Part shown: one piece after another, positions 45,406 to 57,829 of the stretch
How the letters are laid out: every line of letters starts with the position of its first letter
Position numbering within the stretch: position 1 is the stretch's first letter
DNA from: Hexactinellida sp. DTS-2022
Taxonomy: Eukaryota; Porifera; Hexactinellida
Direction of reading: 5' to 3'
DNA: 64,000 nt
Assembly (NCBI GenBank): GCA_028753945.1
Contig: JAPNXP010000017.1
Location: 620,001 to 684,000 of the forward strand
Made by a program: the position numbers and the translations under genes
The notes under the pieces: generated by a model
Database searches by the model: none
Seen by the model: only the letters and a program-made list of their open reading frames with translations
What the model was told of the DNA's origin: nothing

Positions 45406-46236
45406 TAGGTTTCAATCAATAATTATCATCCGAAACTGGTAAAGTTCCCCAACATGTCGGCGGGCCGGATAGAATCCTCTCGCGGGCCGTAGGTTGGCAA
45501 ACCTGCTATATATGGTTGCAGTTGATAGCAGGTTTTAGAATTCCTATTAAATCATAGTGCATTTCGATGTCCTATATACTGCCATTCTTGCGCGCCAAAT
45601 GTTTCTAGTCAGAACTTTACAGTAATCATATTTATTACAAATGGTTAATATACGTATAGAAGTGAGTCATTGCTATAGAATGCTATGAATCATGGCCTCA
45701 AAATATACGGCTATTTATGTCCCCGAGAGCCATCAAACAAGAAGGCCAGTTTTTATATTTCATTATAAGCTAAACTAAGCCTCCTATTGTTATAAATTGG
45801 ATTGTATATGGGGTAATCAACTATTGCGAGTCGATTGGAAACAATTTTGAAATTCTCACATTTGTGGTTGATCCGATTAGGCGCCAATTAATGATGACGT
45901 CAGCAATTTTAAAAAATTTCATATACTGTATTCTATGCTTAACTTTTGTAGTCAACTGATGTTAGATAACTTGTACATGCATTGTGACTTTGTTTTAAAC
46001 CCATCTAATAGATTATTGAGCATATAATCTTATTATTATCACATGTCATTAATGCTTGTTTTTATTATAAGCACCCTTAATTAGTTTTTTGTTAACTACA
46101 TAATGTTCAAACTGATGTTAAAACAATGCTAATATTTGTTAATTTACTACAAGTATACATTCAGAATTCAGTATTTACTCCTATTTTTCAGCTATTTAAA
46201 TTCTTTTAAATTGTCTGACTTGGTCCCTTATCCTAG

Positions 46237-46746
46237 TTATGTTATATCCCTAGCTAAATTGTTCAAATTGTCTTTCTGACGCCCGACCATAGAGTGATCA
46301 TGGCAGACAAATGAATCCTCCCACTCGGAAGATAAGTGATTCAGGATGCCATGTTCCAAGACTTTAGAGGGAGCGTCTACTTCAAGAATCCTTTGTTCCA
46401 GATTATTAAGTGTAGATAATGCACATTGTGTGTAGCTATTCAGTGCAGAGGTTGGTATATTGAGGCCATCAATATAAGTGCAGGACACAGGATCGTTAAT
46501 GAGGGCTATTTTCCTCTTCATAGTCAATACTCTTCAGTAATGAACGCGATATATAGCCTGAACAAATATTAACACTTCAACAGTATCTTGAGATATGGTT
46601 ATGTTGTTAAAGTTTTCTTCATTGATTGTCTCCACAAAATCTTGGAGAATGGCCGATTCTTCGTAAGTAATGGATAGTCCAGCAATATGGAGCAGGAAAT
46701 GGTCGAATTGTGCATTTTCGAGATAAAAGTGCCAAATTTTGCACAA
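46237..46746 (-). pseudogene. unrecognised ORF in the P-like region, one in-frame stop
   Basis: Two minus-strand ORFs (IAGLSITYEESAILQDFVET...; KIALINDPVSCTYIDGLNIP...) are in the same frame, separated by a single TGA after RVHY. Read through, they give about 165 residues with no domain I recognise. Confidence 0.35.
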
Positions 46747-47710
46747 TTGTAGTATTATTGGTTCTGATCAACTTCAGCTATGGCACATAGCAAAATTTTT
46801 GGAAGAAATTTTTTTCAGGGGGTCAAAAATTGGTGCCCAATCGAAATCGCCGACAGTATAAATACAGGATAGATCATTCAAATGAATTCTTAACGACTTT
46901 ATATTGTCAGATTCGTGCTCAGCACTTAATTTCCAGCATTTTGATAGGTATATTGACTATATTTGGTGATAATATTTTTTGGTTTTCCATAGCAAAGGTA
47001 AGAATGTGATAACATTCCGATCTCCCAATTTGGAGTAACCATATCGAGTGACCCCTTGTTTTTCTCGGGTATGCGTACTGAGTGCGAATATACTATTACA
47101 AACACTCTAAATATTAATTGTCGATCCAAAAGTATGCATTTTCATATCCTGCTATTTGATTCGCCATTTTAATACCTTGATCCCTCAATATTTTGTCCAT
47201 AAATAAGTGAACCATTTCAGTAATTGTATTTATGCAACTAGGGCGGACTGAGACAGTTCCAAGGGCACTGTCGGTAGGGCCGTTTTGTTCGTGAGCTAGC
47301 CATAAGCCTGCTATTTGGAGGGATCTGCCAACTTATTTCCATATGTGGAGTTGCGTCACCCTGCAAATATTTATATGTGGTTTTAAATAGTTACCATTTA
47401 GTTATTAGACCGTTATAATTAGTCACATTTATGACTAGTATTTATGTTGTTGTAACGCCATCAGATATTAGTGTTAAAACTTACGCAGCCGCTTCTCTCT
47501 TTTTATCAAACAAATGTATTAGCGAGATATCTCGTTCTTTCTGGCTGCATGGGACGATAAATTTATATTATTAAAATTCGATTGTTGTGCTTTTTTTTGT
47601 TTGCTTGTTTGTTTGTTTTTCCCGATTATATTAGAGTGATAGGTCGATATAGAACGGATTTATTATTGAGATAGAGACTCACTTCCAATGTTATAAGAAG
47701 TAATCATGTA

Positions 47711-47856
47711 CAGTGGCGGCGTGTGCTTCACCACTAGGTGGTCACCCATGGGTCAGTATGGATATTTTTGGGTCAAACACCAAATATGGTATAGTCAGGA
47801 GGGTGGTCAAGCACTTTGATAGGATGGTCAGCTGACCACCCTTGGCGCCGCCACTG
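47711..47856. mobile_element. hAT-type MITE (CAGTGGCGGCG family)
   Basis: CAGTGGCGGCG and CGCCGCCACTG ends with the exact 8-bp duplication ATCATGTA at 47703-47710 and 47857-47864. It shares its tips with the fold-back element at 40933-42258. Confidence 0.92.
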
Positions 47857-48069
47857 ATCATGTATACTGAATCCGATTTTCGTATTTACAAATTCCATTT
47901 TGAATCATAGCTGAACAACCAACCTCAGAACAACTATGAGAGATGAGAGACTTGCGGACTTTGGGCGATTCATAGACAAAGGGCCATCGCTTGAATTGGA
48001 GGAAGTTCTGTATAAAAACTAGAATTGAATCCAGAGTTAGGTCGAATTTTATCACTTCAATATATTATA

Positions 48070-48104
48070 AGTACAGTAGTGAAAAGAGTTTTCACTACTG
48101 TACT
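48070..48104. repeat. perfect small hairpin
   Basis: AGTACAGTAGTGAAAA and TTTTCACTACTGTACT pair over 16 bp around the 3-base loop GAG. Confidence 0.8.
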
Positions 48105-49228
48105 AATAGAATGCTTAGACGTCATTAGCTTAACAGTAATTAAATGGAGGGAAGCCAAGTTGGGTCAGAGGTAGTGCCAGAGTATCTCAAGGGGCAAGGG
48201 TGTAGATCTGGGGAGCTAGGGGTATTAAGTCCTCCCAGAATTTATATAAACAATATGTAAACTATATACTCGTACTATTTATATCACTCCGCATGCGGTG
48301 TTAGCCCCATCTACAGCCCTGAAAGGGTGCCATGGTCCTAGCTAGCCTCCCCTTGCGTGCGCTTTTTTAATGCAAGTTTTATTGTCTAATTAGTGTAAAT
48401 GGGTCAATGAGTTCGAATTATTGTTTGGACTGGAGTAAATGCGTCTCATACCATATAGATACTTAATAAATCATAAAGGTCCATTTGATTCAAGAACAAA
48501 AGATGCATATGTTGCAACATCCAATATTTTGACGATATTGTGAGTAAAATGAGTGAAAATAGTAATAAAATGTTGGTTGAGACTGAAAGAGCTAATCATT
48601 TACCTTGAAGCAGGATTAGAATCCCCTATCTTTGGGGTGGTGCCATTAACTGACTAAGGGAGGGGCAGGTTAACAAATCACTATTACACAAGGCAGGCCT
48701 GTAGCCAGAAAGTAGTGGGTGAGGCTATGAGGATTGAAGGGGAGCTGAGTATAATAATTTAATATGAAGACCCTGGATAGGGGTGGATTTAGGATTTGCT
48801 ATAAGGGGAGTTGTGGTTTCTAAAACATCGCATCGCCAGCTTGGGGTCTGGGAGAGCAGTTAGCTCCCCAGTTGGATCCAGGGCGAAGCCCTTGGAAGCC
48901 AGATACAATGCTACTAGTACTATTCACCCAAATTTCAATACCTACGTACAAGTGCGATACAAGATTATTCGAGGGTACAGTATTAATACAAAATTTGAGC
49001 AGGAGGAAATTGAAACTCCAATAATATACAATTCAACAACAAATCCAAATGTCAGATATATCACAAAAGTTAACCTAGCCGGGGAGCCTCCCCCTAGCTA
49101 CTGGCCTGACACAAGGACGAATAAATGGGGGAGCATGTGCATTGCACTATGGAACTATGGCCGGTCCAAGCAACTACTACTTTTTATCTTGGATAAATCT
49201 TGGCTTTGAGCAGGAATATGATAAATAC
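48105..49228. other. unassigned centre of the palindromic region
   Basis: The 132-residue plus-strand ORF at 48811-49209 has no recognisable domain and its composition (PPPSYWPDTRTNKWG) suggests chance. Nothing else is supported. Confidence 0.3.
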
Positions 49229-49715
49229 AACTTTTGGATCGACAATTAATATTTGGAGTGTTTGTAATAGTATATTCGCACTCAGTACGCATACCCGAGA
49301 AAAACAAGGGGTCACTCGATATGGTTACTCCAAATTGGGAGATCGGATTGTTATCACATTCTTACCGTTGCTATGGAAAACCAAAAATATTATCACCAAA
49401 TATAGTCAATATACCTATCAAAATGCTGGAAATTAAGTGCTGAGCACGAATCTGACAATATAAAGTAGTTAAGAATTCATTTGAATCATCTACCCTGTAT
49501 TTATACTGTCGGCGATTTCGATTGGGCACCAATTTTTGACCCCCTGAAAAATTTGTTCTTCCAAAAATTCTGCTATGTGCCATAGCTGAAGTTGATCAGA
49601 ACCAATAATACCACAATTGTGCAAAATTTGGCACTTTTAACTCGAAAATGCACAATCTTGCACGGTGCACCATATTGCTGGACTAGGAGGAACTATCTGA
49701 AGTGAGTTCAATATT

Positions 49716-51016
49716 CTAGATAGAAATGTTTTCAGCTTTAAAATAGATTATGAACGATAGACCTACTAAAAGTCTGCCCCCCGCATTCTGCCTGTACTGT
49801 GAAAATCTTCGTTCAAGAGGATCAGTCTTTAAGCGTCCAGTTAGAATATATTTGTATCCCACTTTAAGTAGATCAGAGTATAGCCCGATTTGTAGATATG
49901 AGAGCATCAAATGATTGCCTGGAGAGACCGTGCTTCTTTGATTCTCTACAATCACTCAACCAGTTCGAAAATATATTCAAAAACTCTTTTCTCCATCACT
50001 TGCGATTAGTGCACTCCCGAATGCATCCGGATGAAATCTTTCTTTAGCATTTACTACCAACCACCAAATGTGAATTAAGTTTAGAAAATATGACGTTGGT
50101 GTATCTTCACAAAATATGGGCGAATTGCTGTGATGGTGGTTGGATGGAATATTGATAGTGCTAGGGGGACATTCTGTTTATTGTTTCCGGGGTGCAAAGC
50201 TTGATAGAAAATCTTAGGGGACTTTCTCACATGACATTCAATTGTTAAAACTTTATCACTACACGATAAAAAATTGACCAATAGATAGGCCTTGGTGAAA
50301 TATTAATGGAGACATCCACAAGAGTTGTTTCCAAGGCTGGTATTTGGAAAAAATTAGCGGATAAGAAGTGTAATGCTGTAATACAGTTTTCACTTATTTC
50401 TAGTTGAAAGCCGCAATACTCCTTTTACTGTTTGATGTGCCTCGCTACATCTGCATATGACCTTATAACGAATGTCGATTTGAAGGACTAACCCATCTTG
50501 CCGAAAGATTCGAACTGCTGGGAGTTTTCGAGGTTCACTTGGGACTGTTGCCAGTCTAAAAGGAATGAGATGTGGATGAATGGTAGGAATCGGTTTCATT
50601 GAAGTAATTGAGGGTTATTTTTTTGGGATGATGAATCCCCAAAAAACCTCTCTTCAAAATGATTAATGCAATGTACCTCTCTTCAAAATGATTAATGCAA
50701 ATCACCTAATATTGGCTGAATTGATAATGTCCCCGATTCAAGAATGCTACCCACTTATTTGACATCTCAGGCTCATCTGGAAATTTGAAGCCTGGTCTGC
50801 TTGGACCATCCTGGTAGTTAGTGCGACAACCTGTCAGGGACGTGCTGGAGTTGGGGGCCCATGCGGGATACCATTCAGAAAGTAATCGCAGTGGGGGCTT
50901 GCGGTCCCATAAGTGAGGCCCCTAGGGCGCCCCAAAAGGGATCCCGAACGGGAATCCCGCATCAAATGTATGGCCAGCACTTCCCTGCAACCTGTTACGC
51001 AACACTTGTTGGGCAT
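49716..51016 (-). pseudogene. P-element/THAP9-like transposase pseudogene
   Basis: From 51016: MPNKCCVTGCR starts a THAP zinc finger. After a 153-bp MITE it resumes with CRTNYQDG and FKFPDEPEM, ending near 50700. Further pieces are PTIHPHLIPFRLATVPSEPR (about 50590), then KIFYQALHPGNNKQNVPLAL and SIFHPTTITAIRPYF (50281-50081), a signature of the central P-type domain. The last is YILTGRLKTDPLERRFSQYR with GGRLLVGL (49955-49716), the C-terminal block. The order is that of animal P/THAP9 transposases. Frames are broken by stops, indels and a short direct duplication (CCTCTCTTCAAAATGATTAA at about 50640 and 50677). Confidence 0.82.
50835..50987. mobile_element. hAT-type MITE inside the THAP domain
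   Basis: CAGGGACGTGCTGG and CCAGCACTTCCCTG ends; the exact 8-bp duplication CAACCTGT lies at 50827-50834 and 50988-50995. It separates the first THAP Cys motif from the rest of the finger. Confidence 0.92.
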
Positions 51017-52194
51017 GTTAATTAAGTGCAGATTTCGAAACTTAATTATGGTGAATTGATGAGTTCTGAAAGATGTATTATTATAATATACTCATTGTGT
51101 TTGATTACTCAAGTGATTCAACATTACAAAAGGAATTAATGGTTTGAGATATGTTGGAAACGTTGATTTTACATTCCATGAACTCCTTCAAATACTTAGA
51201 GGTTAATTATGTATACTATGACAATTTCCGGAAAATTATTATTGTAAATTTTAGAATTACGTATTTCATAAGGCTACTCAACCTAGTATATACGAAGTTA
51301 TCAGATAATACAGTATAGTATTACATGAAGTGCAATCTGTTAACGTCATCATTAAATGGCGCCTAATCGGATTAACCACAAATGTTAGAATTTCAAAAGT
51401 GTTTTCAATCGACTCGCAATAGTTGATTACCCCATATACAATCCAATTTATAACAATAGGATGCCTTAGTTTAGCTTATTATGAAATTTTAAAAACTGGC
51501 CTTCTTGTTTGATGGCCTCCTCGGGGACATATATAGCCGTCTATTTAGTAGGCCATGATGCACACTGTTTTTTCTTCACTTTCCCATCTAACTAGATTTG
51601 CCTCCTATTGCTCATGTTGTAGGTGCATTAAAGAGCTTTAGAAACCTTAGCTTTGAACAAGCAATTCCTGATTGAAATCATTATACCACTCTTCGATTGA
51701 ATTGTAGGTTTGGAGTAGTCTGCATCTTACTCGTGGAAACATATACCAAATTCGAATCGGAAAAGTGGTATACGTCTACTTTGATCTAAAATTCTCTTAC
51801 CGAAATAATTAGATTCAAAATATTCAGCTATCTCTTTTCACAAATCCGGAAAATATCCCATCAGTATTATGAAGCAGTCAATCACGTCATGCTCCGGTAC
51901 AAAAGCTAGACTTACTAGCATTTCATTTCATTGTAAATTCCTCATCTTCGAGATATAGTGCAGCATGCAGACTGTGCAGTCCATGTTCTATATTTATATT
52001 ATGTAATTAAATCATACAATTTGATATATAGAACGAAACTAATATAACAATGTAACAAATTTAATTACATTTATTAATTAACTAGTATAATCTGGTCGTT
52101 GAAATCCCAAAATGGGTCATACCTAGAAAAAATTCATACAAACGTATTTTAGTATCACTAGAAGCGGAATTTTTCGTAGAATAACATATCCAAA

Positions 52195-52520
52195 ATCCGC
52201 TAAAATCCGTTTTGAGGAAAATATTTTACACGGGTGGCAGTGTCGGCCATTTCATAGTAAATCGCCGACATTTTCGTAGCTAACTTTCTCAAATCAAATC
52301 TAATCAACTTATAATCACCATATTTGTACTCAGCGTAAAATTTCCAGCAATTTGATATATCACATGACAACATTTGGAGATTTTTCCATAGCAACGCTGG
52401 AATGTATCAAAAATATGTCAGGAATGTGCGAACATTTCATTCTCAAATTGTAGGCCTATCCAATCTAGTGCCCCCTCGTTCAACTCCACTAGTATAATTA
52501 AGCACATATCGACCCTCTAA
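52195..52520. repeat. diverged arm of the 40933-42258 fold-back family
   Basis: TATTTTACACGGGTGGC, AGTAAATCGCCGACATTTTC and CCATAGCAACGCTGGAATGT are shared with the arm at 41200-41400, with scattered differences. No second arm or terminal GGCGGCG end is present. Confidence 0.75.
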
Positions 52521-53006
52521 AATGGGATTTGACGAGATTATTCGAGATAAACCTAAATTGAAGATTTTCAGATAAATCTCGTCAGATGGCAACTTAATTT
52601 TAATAAATTTATATTCGGGCGCCCTCCGGTGGGTGAAATGTTAAGTTGATTTGTTATAAAATTAACCAAAAATGATAAAATATACAGTTAACAACTGGCA
52701 ACTGCTGGCAACTTTGAAATCCTCTCCTCTGAAAATATAATATTAATTTATTGATTTTCAATAAACCACCTTGGAAAAAATAAATCGACTAGATACTTAA
52801 ATGAGACAAACTTTCAAAAGAATAGTGTTAAGAAAGAGCGATTAAAATGCTATGAATATAGACAAAGTCAGGGAGTCTAGAGTTATTTTAGAAACAAAGA
52901 AATGCAAATCTTAAAATGTTTATTATTATGAATACCTTATAAATACCTTTGCTTACTAAATATTGTCATAGCTATGACATATTCTTGAGCAATAAGCAAT
53001 TCTATA
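52521..53006. other. unassigned AT-rich interval
   Basis: No gene or complete repeat is seen. Confidence 0.3.
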
Positions 53007-53434
53007 CAGTGGAACTCGCTTAGTACGTACTCGGCTTAAGACGTACTCTCGGATATTACGTACTGTTCGCTAATAACCGATTTTCTCTCCTATCTGATCC
53101 ATTATAAATGATTCGGTTAATACGTACTGGATAAGACGTACTAATTGATATTCCCAAGTAAACAAAATGTATTTATTTTAATTCGGTTAGTGCGTACTCT
53201 AGAAAAGTATCAGCAGAACACGGTTATTATTTGGTTTAAGTAAGCAGGTGTCAACTAAAATACTTCAACCATATCGTTAGGTATGTTATGTACTTGTATA
53301 CCATACATCTTATTCATATCATTGAACAAGTCAGTATTTCAACATGTGGAATACCCATACGGATACGACGTACCTCGGTTAGTACGTACTTTTTCTTGTC
53401 TCCCAAGGTGGTACGTCTTAACCGAGTTCTACTA
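53007..53434 (+). mobile_element. pogo-type MITE, full length
   Basis: TA|CAGTGGAACTCGCTTAGTAC at the left, ACCGAGTTCTACTA|TA at the right (last base of the tip mutated from G). It is the uninterrupted reference for the split copy at 37917-42292 and the short copy at 45075-45405. Confidence 0.88.
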
Positions 53435-54571
53435 TAGTATGTATTTGAATCATTTAATGGATTTCAGAATCTGCACAAATTTCTCCTATAATGACCACTG
53501 TGTATACTGTAAGTCATTCCTATAAGGACCAGTGCTCTACAAAATGAAATTCTGATGGTGGCTAATGAATAAACAATGGCCGGTTTAACAAATCATTGAT
53601 GGCTTTAACAAACTTTTGATCTTGTAAAACAACATTAATATATTAATAACAAATAATGGTACGAAAATTATGATCTACATAAAGTCAAATAATCCACAAT
53701 TTAAGATGGATTTGTTATCCACTGAAGTTAAATTGGTGGCTAACGAAATGGTTTGGTGGCTAACTCCACCAAACCACCTAATATGTCGAGCACAGAAAAA
53801 GACATTGATTGGTTTAATTTATGAAAGTCAATTGCGAATTCTCGTATTACAAATATTTTATTGCTATAGTAACTAAACATTGTTACAAATAAAATTTCAG
53901 GATTCGCCATCATCTTGCTTTTATCTAATTTGCTTGATGAATCTTTTTCCAGCTGATATTACCTAATTAGTACCATCATAAATTACACAATAAATATAGC
54001 TAGTTTGTGTTTTTGTACAATGCACCTTCCCTAATCTGAAAAGCTCTAGTCCAATTAAAACAATCCAACTGATTAGTGTACTAATCCCCATTCTAATGCC
54101 TATCATAGGATTATGCATACAGTGGATGCCGGTTATAAGAACATCGACGGGAACTGCACATTATGTTTTTATAACTGGCATATATTGTATAGGAGTACGT
54201 ATATGCCAAAAATGTTCTTATATCCGTATGCATTAATTTTAATCAAATGTCGGCACTTAAGAAGAATTCACTAATTCGGACCCTAGGCACTTACTATATA
54301 TGCCAATGTGAGTAGACAGTATGACGAATTTTAAAGAGATATCTGGCCCATCAGTTCCGATTAGCCAAGTTTCGGAAACTTACCGAGGGATTACTGTACT
54401 TAATGTACTTAAATTAGTAAGATATGATTTAAAAGGATTTTCTTTTATAATATAATATATTCAACCGATTTTTGATTATGTATCAGTCTGTACTATTCAA
54501 AACTTTGATTATTATGACTCATTATCCTCTCTCTTTGTTATGCCAATTTGCTCATTCTTTGAAACCTTTAG
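53435..54571. other. MLEC: 3' end of malectin intron 1
   Basis: No clear transposon terminus or gene. A pogo-like pattern of GGTTATAAGAACATCGACGG and ATAAC near 54120-54230 may be a decayed MITE. The acceptor tract CTCATTCTTTGAAACCTTTAG ends at 54571. Confidence 0.4.
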
Positions 54572-54751
54572 GTATTTGATGTCCGTCTTAATGGACATAC
54601 TATCATTATTAAGGATCTAGATATATTTTCAAAAGTCGGCAGAGGTACTGCGCACGATGAATACACTGAATTTGAACTACACAATGGTCAATTATATATA
54701 TATTCAGAAAGTTTTGTTTTCAATGGTGTTCTATCTGTTGAATTTATTAAG
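54572..54751 (+). CDS. MLEC: malectin, exon 2 (middle of the lectin domain)
   Basis: Exactly 60 codons between TTTAG| and AAG|GTAATG, both in phase 0. The text VFDVRLNGHTIIIKDLDIFS continues malectin exactly where exon 1 stops, followed by VGRGTAHDEY and GVLSVEFIK. In vertebrate malectin VEFVKG is followed by a YYDNP motif with a ligand-binding Asp; that part must lie in exon 3, which I do not find before 64000. It is too short and too spliced to appear as an ordinary ORF, but similarity and splice sites agree. Confidence 0.92.
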
Positions 54752-55690
54752 GTAATGTTTCTATTTATTCTTCAGAATATTCTCTCTGCTATTTTACATT
54801 ATTTTAGTGATTATCTGGTAGTTATAATGGCTTATTATTACGTATTTATTGTCTGCTCAAGGGTTCCTTAAACCATCGCCAAAAGATTTTCTTCGCCAGA
54901 TAGTCTATGAAAAAATATTAATCTTAATTTTATTGTTCTGTATGAATATTTGGACTCGCCAAGAGTAAAGACGGGAAAATGATTGCCGCGAAAGGAAAAT
55001 GCTCGTATACCTAGAGTTTCCTTTATCTGGCCCAATTTATCTGAACGCCACATTTCTTGTTTTGAAATGTAGACTAATTTATCGGCAAACAGTCCAAATG
55101 GAGTTAATTCTCTATTAAGTATACTACCAACATAGCATCGAAATCCTGAGTGCATATGAAACAAACATTTGCTTCTAGATGCACCTTAGAAATTTTGGAA
55201 ATATTAATTTTTATATAATTCTACTATTAAATGTCTATGTATCCTGCAGACAGTGGAACTAAATGTCTATTAAGTGGAAATATCCTTTTAGTTAGAAAAC
55301 GGTTTGTGTAATTGACATATAGGTTATTGATAGCTACAGATTAAATGCAATCACACAGAAAAGGATATATCTAGTCTCATAAATGAAGTTCTGGACGTTT
55401 GGCGGTGATTACACTAATAATTATAATTTAGTTTTTAAAATATTCATTCATTATTCACCCATGATCATTAATCCTAAATCTTATACACTGGAGAATTTCT
55501 AAATTCCTAACATTACTTAATGGAATATTGGATTACATTGTATTAATAGCGGATGGTTAGTTATTGATTGTAATTACAGCAAGTACACGTATTTTTAGGC
55601 ATTAAATCGTTTTCTAGTATAGGTGACTATATTGGGTAATAGTTTTTGTATATACTTATTATTAGATTTCGTTGTTTGGTTGATTGATGG
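54752..55690. other. MLEC: 5' part of malectin intron 2
   Basis: The 98-residue minus-strand ORF at 54868-55164 has no recognisable domain. No terminal repeats were found. Confidence 0.35.
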
Positions 55691-56150
55691 CCGATGGTGC
55701 CTCAAGAAAAAATGTCGGCTTAGCTGTAATTTTTGATTTTTTTGTCATTTCATCATCACTATATTTCTGTTAACCCATTTAGATGGTGTTTCAGATTCAT
55801 TAATAATTTTTAAATACGAATTTCCTCAAACTTATTTCAATTCCTATTTATTCGAGTTTAAGCCACAGTAATTATGTATTGAGTCAGCATTTTCAGTACA
55901 TGTTGAGTGTTCACTAACTCCAACGAATAGTTGGGAATATCGACAACTAAAATTGTTGACGATGTCATCATCACCTCAAGGTGTTAAGTCCCATTTGTAA
56001 ATGTTGAGTGCCATATTGAACAATTTTATAAATTTTCTCCGTCTCTGTTATGAAAAATATTTAGTTAATTAATATCTATTATATTTAATTATTTTCTAAT
56101 TTAACACCAATACATTTACTCAGTTATATACATCAAGTTTAGTCAGCGTT
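55691..56150 (+). repeat. diverged module B copy
   Basis: A hairpin remnant (GGTGCCTCAAGAAAAAATGT, CGGCTTAGCTGTAATTTTTG) is followed by module B words: TTTCATCATCACTAT, GATGTCATCATCACCTCAAG and CCCATTTGTAAATG. It shows that the modular repeat is older than the near-identical copies at 11.7 and 27.9 kb. Confidence 0.7.
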
Positions 56151-56302
56151 TAGTAGGTTTAAAACCAGGTGATTTAAACCGGGTTTAAACCGGCCTGTCC
56201 AAAACCTAAAAATTGGACAAAATTGGTTAAAACCTTAAATATTAAAATACAATTTGTGTATTTACTTTTAGAGAAATTGTCACTACCCAGTATAATATTC
56301 TA

Positions 56303-56816
56303 CAGTAGAACCCCGCATATCGGGGCATGCGCGTATCGGGGCAGTAGGTTGGGAATTTGCTTTTTTCCCTTTAAAAATAACCCCGCGTATCGGGGCGCCA
56401 TTCACTTATCGGGGCACTCCACCGAAGATTATTTTCTCTTGAGTAACATGCTTTTTACTTTTGAGCAGCTTATATTCTTTGTAAAGGCCGCTATACGTCA
56501 CCCACTCACGCTAGACACTCGTGCTGACGTTTTCGAGGAAGTTTTTCAAAAAGAAATATTCCGGGAATATCATAGATTTTTGACTCCTAGTGTAGGTAAA
56601 GTATAATGTGAAATTGTAATGTTTAGTACAGCTTAAATATTAGCCTTAACTCTAGGTTTTGACTATTTGTGAATGATTTGTTATGTAGGTGCTAACTTGA
56701 TTGTTTTAACCAAACATATTGGAGTTCTCTTAGAATCCCGCATATCGGGGCACTCCCTCGTATCGGGGCTCTGAGCGTTTGGACGGAGGTGCCCCGATAC
56801 CCCCGGGGTTCCACTG
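56303..56816. mobile_element. pogo-type element with TATCGGGGC repeats
   Basis: TA|CAGTAGAACCCCGCATATCG at the left and CCCGGGGTTCCACTG|TA at the right, each followed inward by two or more TATCGGGGC repeats. About 230 bp of interior (TFEQLIFFVKAAIRHPLTLD in one frame) could be a host or transposase remnant but is not recognised. Confidence 0.82.
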
Positions 56817-57344
56817 TAGTATAATCTAATAATCAAATACATGTGTACTATAACAATGTAATTACATGATGCTAACATGGTGTATTTTATTACTATTCTA
56901 GCTCCTGACACCCTCTTAATTCCCTATAACAGATTACAAGCTTAGTAGTACTTTAATTTATCCAAAACCCATACGAATGTTTATTAATATTACCATATGG
57001 ATCATACAACAGCAATTATATTCTTTGAAACTACTTCAAGGTTTCATTTAGATTTTCTGCCAAGATTTTTCTGGTTATAACCGCGTTTTGTAGCTGGAAG
57101 TTAATTTAACATTAACTGCCTCCGAAACAGAGCGTAACAATTATTTTCCTATAAGTTAATTATTGGCTGCTATGCAAATTCCAGATTAACTAATTGTACT
57201 ATGTAATTTGATCATCATACCTAACAACTCAAAATGGCAACACAATAATTATATTTATAGATATAGCATGTATATATTTCGAGATGTAGTATTTGTTGAT
57301 AAATCTATTTGTATATTCCAAACTTTTAACAATCATCAATAGTT

Positions 57345-57762
57345 GAACAATTGACCCCCAAATCTCGCCTTTATTTTCAAGAAGGCCAATGATAACTGCA
57401 TCCCCACAACTCTACACCAACTTGAACAAATACTCGAATTCGACGTCGAAAAGAAGAAAACTTTGGAATCGATGTTTCGCAGGTTTAGAGATACGCTGAG
57501 AAAGGCAAACAAGTCCTTGGAATCCTTAGATGGTGATTGGTGGAATTCTTAACCCTGCTTGGATTTGATGAGAAGAGGGACCGTCTTTCTCTTCCCTTGG
57601 TCTCCTAACTATTTATGTGCACCATATTGAACATTTTATTGATCTTTCCTATGAACAACAGCATTCTCGTCTCTCGAGTCTTTTTGATTCTATCAAGTTA
57701 TTATCAGATACTCTGAAGATTCCTGAAATTATTATAGCGGCACTTGCCTTTCAACTCCTGTG
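57345..57762 (+). pseudogene. coding-like remnant of unknown family
   Basis: After TTTTCAAG the text reads TTLHQLEQILEFDVEKKKTL and SMFRRFRDTLRKANKSLESL. In a second frame it reads LGFDEKRDRLSLPLV, and in a third IEHFIDLSYEQQHSRLSSLF then LKIPEIIIAALAFQLL and stop. The three pieces have coding-like composition and could be one protein with two indels. I do not recognise it. Confidence 0.4.
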
Positions 57763-57829
57763 AAATAAGGCAGACGATCGAAAACCGGCACAGGTTTCCA
57801 AGTCTATTGTGCGATAGCTTTCCAGGGAA

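Larger units (their letters stand above)
42311..45505 (-). mobile_element. hAT transposon, decayed, with two nested MITEs
   Basis: CAGGCTTGTCCAACCTTTTT at the left and GTAGGTTGGCAAACCTG at the right. The exact 8-bp duplication CTATATAT lies at 42303-42310 and 45506-45513. It contains a broken minus-strand transposase and two later guests, 43825-44339 and 45075-45405. Confidence 0.9.
45680..51570 (-). mobile_element. P-element-like palindromic region
   Basis: Outer arms 45690-45910 and 51340-51560 are inverted copies (from CATGGCCT... through GGCGCCAATTAATGATGACG to the complement GTCATCATTAAATGGCGCC). A second, inner inverted pair is 46690-47130 and 49229-49685. Minus-strand P-type transposase pieces lie between the pairs on the right. 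I could not confirm an 8-bp duplication. The inner pair may be a separate fold-back insertion. Confidence 0.6.
5335..54571 (+). other. MLEC: malectin intron 1, about 49.2 kb, packed with transposons
   Basis: The donor GTACCT at 5335 and the acceptor TTTAG at 54567-54571 bound a phase-0 intron. Joining the flanking exons restores the conserved malectin junction QK|VFDVRLNGH. Nearly all recognisable content is mobile DNA, plus a minus-strand spliced gene near 17.5-18.2 kb. Confidence 0.88.

Noticed and set aside
48811..49209. 132-residue ORF as a gene
   Set aside because: No recognisable domain, no splice support, odd composition; likely chance.
54868..55164. Minus-strand 98-residue ORF next to malectin exon 2
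   Set aside because: No family recognised and no supporting splice signals; left unassigned.
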